This document shows positions 9,481-18,616 of a DNA stretch of 64,000 nt, piece by piece. The position numbers and the translations under genes are program-made. Origin of the DNA: PALSA-1006 sp041660815 (GTDB lineage: Bacteria; Pseudomonadota; Gammaproteobacteria; Burkholderiales; Gallionellaceae); assembly GCA_041660815.1 (NCBI GenBank), contig JBAZVN010000017.1, forward strand, positions 20,446 through 84,445. The letters are read 5' to 3'. Each line of letters starts with the position of its first letter. Within the stretch, counting starts at the first letter, position 1. The notes under the pieces are model-generated. The model saw only the letters and a program-made list of their open reading frames with translations. It was not told the origin of the DNA and ran no database searches.

Positions 9481-9565
9481 TGGTGGAGGGGGAAGGATTC
9501 GAACCTTCGTACTCATAGAGGTCAGATTTACAGTCTGATGCCTTTAACCACTCGGCCACCCCTCC
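9481..9565 (-). tRNA. tRNA-Tyr (anticodon GTA)
   Basis: An 85-base class II tRNA on the minus strand with acceptor GGAGGGG, anticodon stem CAGAC around the loop with GTA, a long variable arm (about 9507-9520), T-loop GGTTCGAATCC and encoded CCA at 9483-9481. It is the first gene after the promoter at 9581-9609. Confidence 0.96.
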
Positions 9566-9580
9566 AAAAACGAGCCCGCG

Positions 9581-9609
9581 ATTATCCATATAACCCCCCC
9601 CTGTGTCAA
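9581..9609 (-). promoter_or_regulatory. Sigma-70 promoter of the tRNA-Tyr/Gly/Thr-tuf unit
   Basis: Reading the minus strand, a perfect -35 box TTGACA (9609-9604) and a -10 box GATAAT (9586-9581) are separated by exactly 17 bases. The bases after the -10 box are GC-rich (CGCGGGCTCG), the kind of discriminator found in stringently controlled stable-RNA promoters. tRNA-Tyr begins 15 bases downstream of the -10 box. The remaining gap to the photolyase gene (9610-9752) shows nothing else. Confidence 0.85.
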
Positions 9610-9752
9610 AGGGTAAAATCAAAAATATGTAAAAAAATACGAAATATTTAGTTTTAACGCTTCACTTTGAATGCTTGCGTGGATTTTAGGGGGGATTATT
9701 GAATAGCAGCAAGGCACACCTAGTGCTCTCATTTTCGGCGATGAACTATTAT

Positions 9753-11198
9753 TTATGCGCGGGCATCCTGAAATAACACCAACGTTTTGATTCTTGCCTC
9801 AGCATGATCCACAATGGGCAATGGATAATCTTTGCCTATAGCTATCTTACAGCGCCGCTGCTCAGAAACGGGCATCAACCAGGGCGCATGTATCCACTTA
9901 TCCGGGCAATTTGTTAATTCGGGTACATAACGGCGAATAAATTTTCCGTGTGCGTCAAATTTTGTCGATTGAGTAATCGGGTTAAAGATCCGAAACCACG
10001 GCTGCGCATCACAGCCGGTAGAGGCAGCCCATTGCCATCCGCCATTATTTGCCGAAAAATCAAAATCCAACAAATTCCTAGCAAAATATTGCTCTCCCCA
10101 GCGCCAATCAATATGCAGATCTTTAACTAAAAATGATGCGGCAAGCATGCGCAAGCGATTATGCATAAACCCGGTTTGATTTAATTGACGCATGGCAGCA
10201 TCAATCAAAGGGTATCCGGTACGCGCCTCACACCATGCCGCGAATTTCGGCGGATCATTGGCAAAGGCGAGCGTATTGAATGCAGGCTTGAATGCCTCCC
10301 CCTCTGATAATTGAGGATGATGATGCAGTTGCATCTGATAAAACTCGCGCCAGATCAACTCACTCAACCAAGTTTGTGCCCCTTCCCCCCCCTTGAAATA
10401 TGCGTAAGAAGCAAGACGACGAATCGAAATTGTACCAAAACGCAAATGCACAGAAAGATAAGAGCCCCCATGCACCGCGGGAAAATCACGAGTCTCGTGA
10501 TAAGCATCGATACGCTCTTGGAAATCCCCGAATAGTTTGACAGCTCCGGCCTCGCCGACCGGCAACGCTAACTGTTGAGTATTGGTGTCAGTAAAGCCCA
10601 AGCTCTCCATACTGGGAAATGAATTTAGCTTGAAGATTGCCAGAGCAGAAATATATTTTTCGACCGGATAGGCGCGTAATAAATAGTCATCCAGCTTCTT
10701 TAACCAGGCATTCTTATAAGGCGTAAACACGCTATATGGCTTATCCGCACCGGTAAGAACTTCGGATTTTTCGAAAATCACCTGATCTTTATAGTGATGG
10801 AAATGAACACCCTCTTGCTCAAGCGCGGACTCTACTGCCGCATCGCGCAATACTGCCGCCGTCTCGTAATCGTGATTGCAAAACACCGCTTGCACCGACA
10901 ACGCTTGCGCCAACTTGGGAATCTCTACAACTGGTTTACCATACAGAATATGCAAGTCACTGCCTTGCTCCAGCAAGTTTTCACGCAACTCGCGCAAACT
11001 TTCCCAGATAAACTTCACTCTGCGATCTTGCTTGCTTTCCAACTTATCCAAAATATCGCTATCAAAAACAAACACACAATGCACTGCAGCACTTTGCTTC
11101 AGCGCATAGTACAGCGCTGCATGATCATACAGTCGCAGGTCGCGCCGAAACCAGCAGATTGAACGGGGATAAAGGGGCATATCGGTATAAATAATCAT
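9753..11198 (-). CDS. phr: Deoxyribodipyrimidine photolyase (class I CPD photolyase)
   Basis: About 481 residues. The N-terminal photolyase domain begins ICWFRRDLRLYDHAAL and the C-terminal FAD-binding helical domain contains the family signature (GGWQWAASTGCDAQPWFRIF, then NPITQSTKFD and YVPEL). The enzyme uses blue light and reduced FAD to split cyclobutane pyrimidine dimers. I prefer the ATG at 11198 because AGGGCGG lies just upstream; an ATG at 11180 (MPLYPRS) is also possible. It follows amgK on the same strand after about 107 bases. A related cryptochrome function cannot be excluded from sequence alone. Confidence 0.93.
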   Translation of the reverse strand: MIIYTDMPLYPRSICWFRRDLRLYDHAALYYALKQSAAVHCVFVFDSDILDKLESKQDRRVKFIWESLRELRENLLEQGSDLHILYGKPVVEIPKLAQALSVQAVFCNHDYETAAVLRDAAVESALEQEGVHFHHYKDQVIFEKSEVLTGADKPYSVFTPYKNAWLKKLDDYLLRAYPVEKYISALAIFKLNSFPSMESLGFTDTNTQQLALPVGEAGAVKLFGDFQERIDAYHETRDFPAVHGGSYLSVHLRFGTISIRRLASYAYFKGGEGAQTWLSELIWREFYQMQLHHHPQLSEGEAFKPAFNTLAFANDPPKFAAWCEARTGYPLIDAAMRQLNQTGFMHNRLRMLAASFLVKDLHIDWRWGEQYFARNLLDFDFSANNGGWQWAASTGCDAQPWFRIFNPITQSTKFDAHGKFIRRYVPELTNCPDKWIHAPWLMPVSEQRRCKIAIGKDYPLPIVDHAEARIKTLVLFQDARA

Positions 11199-11305
11199 TA
11201 TCCGCCCTAATGTACAGGATGAATTATTGCAACCCATTGAATGTTAAAAACATTTTACAATGCCACATTAAGGCGATGCCAAACCTACTACTCATCCAAC
11301 AGATG

Positions 11306-12295
11306 CTAAGGTGCAGACGCCTCACTCAACATGTCAAACTCCATTAACAGATTACTCAAGGGCTTAAGGTCAATATAGCGTGCGCAAGCACGGCGCAGAT
11401 AATCCAAAACCAAGGGCATATCTTTCAAATATCCTTCCTTGCCATCACGGTGATACAGTCTTGCAAAGATTCCCAGTACTTTTATATGACGCTGCACGCC
11501 CATCATTTCATAATCACGATAAAACTCGCCAAAATCCTCCCTCACCGGCAATCCCGCTTTGCGTGCTTTCTCCCAATAACGAATTAACCAGTCCATCACC
11601 TCGTGCTCTTCCCATTTGATATAAGCATCCTTAAATAACGAGGCCAAATCATAGGTAATCGGACCGTAAACCGCATCCTGAAAATCAAGAATGCCCGGGT
11701 TAGGCTCACTCAGCATCAGATTACGGGAGTGATAATCGCGATGCACATACACACTCGGTTGCGCAAGATTATTCTCAAGAATTCGCTTAAATGATCTTTC
11801 CAGCGCATCCAACTGCTTGGCATTGAGCGTAATGCCAAGATGCTTGGAAATATACCACTCTGGAAATAAATTCAACTCCCGGCGCAATAACGCCTCATCA
11901 TAGGACGGTAGTTGATTTTCACGGGATGCAAGTTGAATTTCAATTAAGGCATCGGTAGCTTGCGCATAGAGTTGAGGTGCATTATCCGCATTTAATACCT
12001 GCAAATAGGTAGAACTTCCCAAGTCTGATAACAACAAAAAACCTTGCTCAAGGTCTTGGGCATAAATATGCGGAACATGCGTACCGGCATTTTCAAATAT
12101 TTTGGCAATATGAATAAAGGGTTTGCAATCCTCATGTTGCGGGGGAGCATCCATCACAATCAAGGTATTCCCATCGGTAAACGTTGCCCGAAAATATCGG
12201 CGAAAGCTGGCATCCGCCGAAGCGGGTGCGAGAGAGAAAGGTTGATTGGAATAAAGACCGGATAGCCACTTTTCGAGTAGGTGTTGACGTTGCAT
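11306..12295 (-). CDS. amgK: Aminoglycoside-phosphotransferase-fold sugar kinase, probable N-acetylmuramate/GlcNAc-1 kinase AmgK
   Basis: A 329-residue APH-fold kinase. The Brenner-like catalytic loop HRDYHSRNLML (about residues 186-196) and the metal-binding ILDFQDAVYGPITYDLASL block are plain. AmgK phosphorylates the anomeric position of MurNAc/GlcNAc in the cell-wall recycling route that bypasses de novo UDP-MurNAc synthesis. The divergent neighbour lptD supports this: in Pseudomonas amgK also sits beside lptD, normally with murU. No murU is seen next to it here; phr follows instead. The kinase call is firm, the exact substrate rests on family and context. Confidence 0.85.
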   Translation of the reverse strand: MQRQHLLEKWLSGLYSNQPFSLAPASADASFRRYFRATFTDGNTLIVMDAPPQHEDCKPFIHIAKIFENAGTHVPHIYAQDLEQGFLLLSDLGSSTYLQVLNADNAPQLYAQATDALIEIQLASRENQLPSYDEALLRRELNLFPEWYISKHLGITLNAKQLDALERSFKRILENNLAQPSVYVHRDYHSRNLMLSEPNPGILDFQDAVYGPITYDLASLFKDAYIKWEEHEVMDWLIRYWEKARKAGLPVREDFGEFYRDYEMMGVQRHIKVLGIFARLYHRDGKEGYLKDMPLVLDYLRRACARYIDLKPLSNLLMEFDMLSEASAP

Positions 12296-12356
12296 GAGTT
12301 TGCCTTAATTGTGATTTTGTGCGATTTTAGCACCCTAAATTAATTTTCAACGCATC

Positions 12357-14549
12357 ATGTGCCCGCGTATTTATTCAGTTTATTTCCTCGTTTTCAATTT
12401 AATCGCCCCGCCGAGTTACGCGGGAGAACTGCCATTACCTCTAACTTCCCAAAAAACCTCCATTTCAGCGGCAGACAAAACCATCTTCATTGAGGCCGAT
12501 CAAATTGAGGGAAAAAAAGAGGAAGGCGTGGTGGCGCACGGCAATGTTGAACTGCAACAGGGTGACAAAAAAGTATATGCCGACCATTTAACTTATGAAC
12601 AACAAAGCGGCGATGTCACCGCCAGCGGCCAGGTTCGCGTCGAACAACCCAGCGGCAAGCTTTTCGGCCCCGAGGTAAAAATTAATTTGGAAAACGACCA
12701 CACTGAAATGACCACCCCGAACTTTCAGTTTAAAGAAACAAATGCTCGCGGCTCTGCAAAACACATGCATAGCGAAAAAAAAATGAACTACCAATTTGAA
12801 CAGGCTGTTTACACAACTTGTCCGGCAGACAACGATGATTGGCTGCTAAAAATGTCCCGCCTGGAAATTGACCGTGAAGCGCAAATTGGCACTGCTTATA
12901 ACGCCTGGGTTGAATTTAAAGGTGTGCCTATTCTTTATACACCGTGGATGGACTTTCCGCTGGATGGAAGACGGCGTTCGGGTTTTTTAGGCCCGGTTTT
13001 TGGGGTAACGACAAGTGGTGGCGCGGAAATTACCCTGCCATATTATTGGAATATTGCCCCCAATTATGATGCGACCATCGCGCCCCGCGCCATTGATAAA
13101 CGCGGTATTCAGGTGAATGATGAATTCCGCTATTTGGGAAAAAGTTATGCGGGCGAAGTGCATTACGATGTACTTAATAACGATCAGTTTACCGGCACTA
13201 CCCGCACTCGCGCCTCGCTAAAACATTCCCAAAATCTTGGCGGTGGTTTCGGTGCTACCCTCGATTTAAACCGCGTTTCCGATGACAATTATTTTCGCGA
13301 CTTATCCACCAATGTAGTGAGCGGAACACAAAATCAATTACTCAACGAGGGGATATTAAGTTATGGCGCCGGATGGTGGTCTGCCTTGCTTAAAGTGCAA
13401 ACATTCCAGACCTTGCAAGATCCACTGGCGCCCGTGCCGATCCCCTACCAAAGATTGCCGCAACTCAATGTTTCAGCACAAAAAAATTCAGACAACTTCG
13501 CGTTTAACATCGTCAATGAATTCGTGGATTTTCACCATCCCACGCTTATTAACGGTCAACGACTAGTCACTTACCCTACCATAACTTATGCCGTTCTAAA
13601 CGATCCCGGCTATTACCTTAAACCCAAATTGGGAATTCACAGCACTCGCTACATCTTGCACGACCATTACGCCATATACACGGATACCACCCGAACGCTT
13701 CCCATATTTTCTTTGGATAGCGGCATCACATTGGAGCGGGATTTCACCTTTAACAATGACGCCTATCTGCAAACCTTGGAACCGCGTATTTTCTACGTAA
13801 ATATTCCTTACCGGGATCAAAGCCTCCTGCCAAATTTTGATACCTCCCAGGCAGTTTTCAGCTTTGCCCAGATGTTCTCCGAGAATCGTTTTTTCGGAAA
13901 TGACCGCGTGGGCGACGCCAACATGGCCACTGTTGCCTTGACTTCAAGATTGATTGATAGCCATTCCGGCGCGGAAAGATTTCGACTGGCTATTGGGGAA
14001 AGATTCAGCTTTGACGCGCCCAAGGTTAACTTGACGACGCCCGATGCAAACAACCGTTCCGATATTTTGCTGGCAGCGTCGGGAAGAGCAACCAATTCGC
14101 TCAGCTTTGATAGTTTGCTGCAATACAATCCCAACCTTAGCCGGACAGAGTCTTATTACGCCACCGCCAGATACAAACCAGAAACTGGCAAAGTGCTGAA
14201 TTTGGGATATCGTTTTACCAAAGGCGATATCCCCCAAAATGATTTACGGCAAATTGACGCTTCTTCCCAGTGGCCGCTATTTTGGCGTTGGCACGGCGTG
14301 GCGCGTGTGAGCTATTCCTTAAAAACTTCGCAAATTGCAGAAGGACTCGTCGGGCTTGAGTATAATCAGGCATGCTGGATGCTGCGCTTGGTCGCACAAC
14401 AATACCAAACTGCAACACAACAAGTTTCCACGGGAATATTTGTACAACTGGAACTTAATGACTTAATGGCGCTGGGCGCAGACCCGCTAAATGCATTGCG
14501 CACCAGCATTCCAGGATATTCAAAAATAAACGAACCTTCCAAACGTTAA
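12357..14549 (+). CDS. lptD: LPS-assembly outer membrane protein LptD
   Basis: A 730-residue protein with a signal peptide (cleavage likely after SYA, about residue 22), an OstA/LptA-like periplasmic domain (about 45-160: FIEADQIEGKK … KVYADHLTY) and a C-terminal beta-barrel (LptD domain, with GRRRSGFLGPVFG). With LptE it inserts lipopolysaccharide into the outer leaflet. The mature part appears to have just two cysteines, Cys155 and Cys673, enough for one disulfide between the periplasmic domain and the barrel, whereas E. coli LptD has four. It is divergent from amgK (61-base gap) and followed by the chaperone gene surA, the usual pairing. Confidence 0.96.
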   Translation: MCPRIYSVYFLVFNLIAPPSYAGELPLPLTSQKTSISAADKTIFIEADQIEGKKEEGVVAHGNVELQQGDKKVYADHLTYEQQSGDVTASGQVRVEQPSGKLFGPEVKINLENDHTEMTTPNFQFKETNARGSAKHMHSEKKMNYQFEQAVYTTCPADNDDWLLKMSRLEIDREAQIGTAYNAWVEFKGVPILYTPWMDFPLDGRRRSGFLGPVFGVTTSGGAEITLPYYWNIAPNYDATIAPRAIDKRGIQVNDEFRYLGKSYAGEVHYDVLNNDQFTGTTRTRASLKHSQNLGGGFGATLDLNRVSDDNYFRDLSTNVVSGTQNQLLNEGILSYGAGWWSALLKVQTFQTLQDPLAPVPIPYQRLPQLNVSAQKNSDNFAFNIVNEFVDFHHPTLINGQRLVTYPTITYAVLNDPGYYLKPKLGIHSTRYILHDHYAIYTDTTRTLPIFSLDSGITLERDFTFNNDAYLQTLEPRIFYVNIPYRDQSLLPNFDTSQAVFSFAQMFSENRFFGNDRVGDANMATVALTSRLIDSHSGAERFRLAIGERFSFDAPKVNLTTPDANNRSDILLAASGRATNSLSFDSLLQYNPNLSRTESYYATARYKPETGKVLNLGYRFTKGDIPQNDLRQIDASSQWPLFWRWHGVARVSYSLKTSQIAEGLVGLEYNQACWMLRLVAQQYQTATQQVSTGIFVQLELNDLMALGADPLNALRTSIPGYSKINEPSKR

Positions 14550-14599
14550 GTCTGAACAAGACTGGCGATAATTTTTATTGAAACAGATTGAGAGAAGTT

Positions 14600-15913
14600 A
14601 TGTCGCACAAAATAGCTACAAAAATTGTTTTATGCATAACCTTGGCATTTTCCGCCGTTGTACAGGCCGCCGAAACCGCTAAAAACATTCAGCCGGTTGA
14701 TCATATTATGGTGGTGGTAAATGATGACGTCATCACGCGCAATGAATTGAATGTACGACTCGAAGTGGTCATCGAGCAACTTATCAAACAAAAAACGCCA
14801 CTTCCGGAGTCCGCCGTACTGGAAAAACAAATTCTGGAACGCATGATCGGCGATCTACTACAACTGCAGTTTGCCAAAGAAACCGGCTTGCGCATTGATG
14901 ATGCCCAGCTGGATAAAGCGCTAGCCAGAATCGCACAACAAAATAAACTTCCGTCATTGGCCGCCTTCCGTGCAAAAGTTGAACAGGAGGGAATCGACTA
15001 CAGCAAATTTCGCGAAGAAATTCGCACAGAAATATTAACAACACGTCTGCGCGAGCGCGAAGTGGATAGCAAATTAATCATTAGCGACAGTGAAGTTAGC
15101 AACTACCTGATTAATAAGGAAAAGCAATCCGGAAGGGGGGAGGAGCTTAACTTGGCTCACATTATGATCGTCGTCCCCGAACAGGCCAGCGCCGAAAAAA
15201 TTCTCACTTACAAACAACGTGCCGAGCAGGCACTTGAGAAATTGCGCCAGGGTGCCCCCTTCGCTCAAGTGGCGGCTGGCTATTCAGATGCTCAAGACGC
15301 ACTTCAAGGGGGACTATTGGGATGGCGACCTGCCGATCGCCTACCCCCGCTGTTTGCCGAACCTTTGCTCAAAATGCAAGTGGGCGGTATCACTGAAATA
15401 TTGCGCAGTCCGAATGGTTTTCACATCCTGAAATTAATTGAAAGACGCAGCAAAGATGCACCGGTATTAATCACGCAAACTCATGCCCGGCATATCCTGA
15501 TTAAAACCAGTGAACTGGTGCCGGAAAATGAAGCCCGTCATCGCTTGGCAGAAATCCAACAGCGCATTAATAATGGTGCCGATTTTGCCGAACAAGCCAA
15601 GTTATATTCCGAAGATGGCAGTGCCGTACAAGGAGGAGACCTGGGCTGGCTCTCGCCAAACGAGACCGTCCCCGAATTTGAAACGGCAATGGACGCCTTA
15701 AAAGTAAACCAAATCAGTGGATTAGTTCAATCCGGTTTCGGCCTGCATTTGATTCAAGTATTGGAACGGCGCACGACTGACGTCAGTGTGGAACAGCAAA
15801 AACAACAAGCGCGACAAGCGATTCGCTCATTTCGCTCGGAAGATGCTTTTCAAGATTGGCTGCGCCAGTTGCGCGACCGCGCCTTTATTGAATATCGCAC
15901 GCCATCCAAGTGA
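14600..15913 (+). CDS. surA: Periplasmic chaperone and peptidyl-prolyl isomerase SurA
   Basis: A 437-residue protein with signal peptide (MSHKIATKIVLCITLAFSAV, cleavage near VQAA), an N-terminal chaperone domain (DHIMVVVNDDVITRNEL …), two parvulin domains (about 180-275, starting ELNLAHIMIVV, and about 292-390, starting THARHILIK) and a short C-terminal helix. SurA escorts unfolded outer-membrane proteins, LptD among them, to the BAM complex. The ATG at 14600 is chosen over an in-frame TTG at 14588. It follows lptD and overlaps pdxA by 4 bases. Confidence 0.96.
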   Translation: MSHKIATKIVLCITLAFSAVVQAAETAKNIQPVDHIMVVVNDDVITRNELNVRLEVVIEQLIKQKTPLPESAVLEKQILERMIGDLLQLQFAKETGLRIDDAQLDKALARIAQQNKLPSLAAFRAKVEQEGIDYSKFREEIRTEILTTRLREREVDSKLIISDSEVSNYLINKEKQSGRGEELNLAHIMIVVPEQASAEKILTYKQRAEQALEKLRQGAPFAQVAAGYSDAQDALQGGLLGWRPADRLPPLFAEPLLKMQVGGITEILRSPNGFHILKLIERRSKDAPVLITQTHARHILIKTSELVPENEARHRLAEIQQRINNGADFAEQAKLYSEDGSAVQGGDLGWLSPNETVPEFETAMDALKVNQISGLVQSGFGLHLIQVLERRTTDVSVEQQKQQARQAIRSFRSEDAFQDWLRQLRDRAFIEYRTPSK

Positions 15914-16887
15914 GTGCCCGCCCTCTTGCCATAACTGCAGGTGAGCCTGCAGGAATCGGCCCGGATTTGTGCCTGCAATTACTGGGGCACGATTTACCAC
16001 TGGTGGTCATCGCCGACAAAACACTATTACAAGAACGCGCGCAGCAACTTGGCAGCACGATTGCCATTCACGACTACACCCTAGCCGCACCACAGGCGCC
16101 CGGAAAATTAAGCGTCTTGCATATTCCCCTGATGCAAACTTCGCATCCGGGAAAACTTGATCCAGCCAATAGTCACTACGTTTTACATACCCTGCGTCGC
16201 GCTGTACAAGGTTGTCAAAACAACGAATTTTCCGCCATGGTGACCGCACCGGTGCACAAGGGCATCATCAACGAGGCGGGTATTCCTTTCACCGGCCATA
16301 CGGAATATCTTGCCGAACTGACCGGCACGCCCCGGGTAGTCATGATGTTGGTCGGCGGCGGCATGCGCGTGGCCTTAGCGACCACTCACTTGCCCTTGCG
16401 CGAAGTTGCCGACGCCATCACTCCACCTTTATTGGAATCTGTGTTGCGTATTCTGCACCGGGATTTGCAAAGCCGTTTTGGCATTACCCAGCCGCGCATT
16501 TTTGTAGCGGGTCTAAATCCACATGCCGGCGAAAACGGTCATCTGGGACGAGAAGAAATCGAAGTGATGGTTCCGGTTTTAGATAAGCTGCGTGCGGAAG
16601 GCCTGCAAGTCAGCCCGCCCCTGCCGGCCGATACCTTATTTGCCGAACATCGTTTGCGTGAATGCGACGCTGTACTCACCATGTATCACGATCAGGGATT
16701 ACCCGTGCTGAAACACGCCAGCTTTGGCGGCGGGGTGAACATCACCTTGGGATTGCCCATCATCCGCACCTCGGTAGATCACGGCACCGCACTGGAATTG
16801 GCCGGCAGCGGAAAAGCCGAAGCGGGCAGCCTGTTGCAGGCAATTAAAGTTGCCATAGAAATGGCACATCACACTTTTAAACAATAA
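15910..16887 (+). CDS. pdxA: 4-hydroxythreonine-4-phosphate dehydrogenase
   Basis: A 325-residue PdxA starting with GTG, inside a GTGA overlap with the surA stop (translational coupling). Motifs: ITAGEPAGIGPDL at the N-terminus, TAPVHKGIINEAG with the first metal-site His, GLNPHAGENGHLG, and YHDQGLPVLK with a further metal-binding His. It oxidises 4-phosphohydroxy-L-threonine in pyridoxal phosphate synthesis. In E. coli surA-pdxA-rsmA-apaGH form one operon; here rsmA and apaGH are not adjacent. Confidence 0.96.
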   Translation: MSARPLAITAGEPAGIGPDLCLQLLGHDLPLVVIADKTLLQERAQQLGSTIAIHDYTLAAPQAPGKLSVLHIPLMQTSHPGKLDPANSHYVLHTLRRAVQGCQNNEFSAMVTAPVHKGIINEAGIPFTGHTEYLAELTGTPRVVMMLVGGGMRVALATTHLPLREVADAITPPLLESVLRILHRDLQSRFGITQPRIFVAGLNPHAGENGHLGREEIEVMVPVLDKLRAEGLQVSPPLPADTLFAEHRLRECDAVLTMYHDQGLPVLKHASFGGGVNITLGLPIIRTSVDHGTALELAGSGKAEAGSLLQAIKVAIEMAHHTFKQ

Positions 16888-16909
16888 AATCAAAACGATA
16901 CACAAAAAT

Positions 16910-17048
16910 GCTACCCGCAGATTGCGCAGATTAGAGCACAAATAAAGGCTCACAACCCTAAAAAACCCACCCAAACCAAGTATCTCTTCAGCGTGTTTTT
17001 GGTTTTTTTAATCTGTGAAAATCTGCGCAATCTGCGGACAACTTGCTT
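16910..17048. repeat. Inverted-repeat element (18-bp perfect arms)
   Basis: The 210-base gap between pdxA and rpe contains two perfectly complementary 18-base arms (16915-16932, CCGCAGATTGCGCAGATT, and 17020-17037) 87 bases apart. The right arm and following bases (CTGCGGACAACTTGCTTTTTT) recur in degraded form at 30672-30718, so this is a dispersed element rather than a chance hairpin. No ORF is present. Confidence 0.6.
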
Positions 17049-17097
17049 TTTTAATATAAAATGCCCGCCTTAAATTTCAAACCACAAGGATTAAATC

Positions 17098-17787
17098 ATG
17101 GACTATCAGATTGCCCCCTCGATTCTCTCTGCCAACTTTGCGAAATTGGGCGAGGAAGTAGATAACGTACTCGCATCCGGCGCGGACATTGTGCACTTCG
17201 ACGTGATGGACAACCATTACGTACCCAATCTGACGATTGGCCCTCTGGTATGTGAAGCATTGCGCAAACATGGTGTGACTGCCGCCATCGACGTGCATCT
17301 GATGGTTAAACCCGTGGATCGCATCATCCCCGATTTCGCCAAAGCCGGTGCCACCTACATCACTTTCCACCCCGAAGCTTCCGAGCACATTGACCGCACT
17401 ATCGCCCTGATCAAAGAGAACGGCTGCAAAGCGGGCCTGGTATTCAATCCTGCTACACCGCTGGATATTCTGGAATACACCTTGCCTAAACTGGACATGG
17501 TTTTGTTGATGTCGGTAAACCCCGGTTTTGGCGGTCAAAAATTCATTCCGCACGTATTGGATAAAGCACGCCAAGTGCGCAAAATGATCGACGCCGGCAA
17601 ATACAACTGCCGCCTGGAAATCGACGGTGGCGTAGGCCCGGCCAATATTAAAGAAGTTGCCGAAGCTGGCGTAGATACCTTCGTGGCCGGTTCTGCTGTG
17701 TTTGGCAAGTACAACGCTGCCGACAAAAACCACTACAACACCATCATCGGCGAACTGCGTGCCGAGTTGGCAAAAGTCGGAAAATAA
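17098..17787 (+). CDS. rpe: Ribulose-phosphate 3-epimerase
   Basis: A 229-residue TIM-barrel enzyme. Motifs include APSILSANFAKLGEE, the metal-site HFDVMDNHYVPNLTIG, DVHLMVKPVDR, SVNPGFGGQKFI and EIDGGVGPANIKEV. It interconverts ribulose-5-phosphate and xylulose-5-phosphate in the pentose phosphate pathway, and in the Calvin cycle if present. Start ATG with AAGGA upstream. Its stop overlaps the gph start by one base (TAATG). Confidence 0.97.
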   Translation: MDYQIAPSILSANFAKLGEEVDNVLASGADIVHFDVMDNHYVPNLTIGPLVCEALRKHGVTAAIDVHLMVKPVDRIIPDFAKAGATYITFHPEASEHIDRTIALIKENGCKAGLVFNPATPLDILEYTLPKLDMVLLMSVNPGFGGQKFIPHVLDKARQVRKMIDAGKYNCRLEIDGGVGPANIKEVAEAGVDTFVAGSAVFGKYNAADKNHYNTIIGELRAELAKVGK

Positions 17788-18473
17788 TGGCCTTCAAAAA
17801 CTTCCCTCTGGCCGTTTCGGCCATCGTTATCGATCTGGACGGTACACTGCTGCATACCGCCCCAGAGTTGGCTGAATCGGCGAATCGCATGTTACGCGAC
17901 ATGGGAAAAAGTCCCGTGTCGCAAGACTTGCTGATGAGCTACATCGGTAACGGCATCCACTGGCTGGTAAAGCGAGCGCTCACCGGCGATATGCATGCCG
18001 AGCCGGATACGAATTTGTTCGACAAGGCATTGCCTATTTTTGAAAAGCACTACACTGAGCTGCTGCTGGAAAGCAAGCCATTCCCAAATGTAATCAATGG
18101 ATTGAATGCAATGAAAGCGGCGGGCTTTCGCTTGGGCTGCATCACCAACAAAGTAGAACGTTACACTCAACCCTTGCTCAAGGGCATCGGCATGGCACAC
18201 TATTTCGATATCGTGCTGGCAGGAGATACCTTGCCGGAGAAGAAGCCACACCCGATGCCGCTGTTTCATGCAGCCAAATTCTTTGGCACTACAACTGAAC
18301 AGCTGCTCTTGGTAGGCGACTCACTCAGCGATGCACAGGCCGCACGTGCGGCAGGCTGCCCGATCATCTGCGTTCCCTACGGTTACAACCACGGTGAGCC
18401 GGTTGAAACGCTCAATGTGGATGCTGTCATCTCCGATCTAACCGGCGTTTTGCCTCTTATTAAACACGTATAA
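17787..18473 (+). CDS. gph: Phosphoglycolate phosphatase (HAD family)
   Basis: A 228-residue HAD-superfamily phosphatase: motif I DLDGTLLHTAPEL (about 16-28) with the nucleophile Asp, motif II in GCITNK, motif III Lys in PEKKPHP, motif IV GDSLSDAQAA. It dephosphorylates 2-phosphoglycolate. It is coupled to rpe by a one-base stop/start overlap, and rpe-gph-trpE is a common proteobacterial order, which supports the Gph assignment over other HAD phosphatases. Confidence 0.92.
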   Translation: MAFKNFPLAVSAIVIDLDGTLLHTAPELAESANRMLRDMGKSPVSQDLLMSYIGNGIHWLVKRALTGDMHAEPDTNLFDKALPIFEKHYTELLLESKPFPNVINGLNAMKAAGFRLGCITNKVERYTQPLLKGIGMAHYFDIVLAGDTLPEKKPHPMPLFHAAKFFGTTTEQLLLVGDSLSDAQAARAAGCPIICVPYGYNHGEPVETLNVDAVISDLTGVLPLIKHV

Positions 18474-18518
18474 ATTATGGAACAGCATAATCTCTTAAGT
18501 TGGCGATGGTGTTGATAG

Positions 18519-18598
18519 GTAGCTTGGGTTAGGCGAAGCCCAACAGAGCGCATCTACAATATCGTCGGGTTACGCAAATAAACACTAACCCGACCTAC
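18519..18598. repeat. REP-like palindromic repeat between gph and trpE
   Basis: About 80 bases bounded by GTAG and CTAC contain GGGTTAGGCGAAGCCC and a further pair of complementary arms (GTCGGGTTA and TAACCCGAC, 13-base spacer). This is the pattern of the GTAGG/TGGGTTA class of dispersed proteobacterial palindromes. No ORF lies in the 143-base gap. Confidence 0.5.
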
Positions 18599-18616
18599 AT
18601 AACACCGGAGATTTTC

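Noticed and set aside
17077..17733. 218-codon minus-strand ORF
   Set aside because: Antisense shadow of rpe, which has full family motifs on the plus strand.
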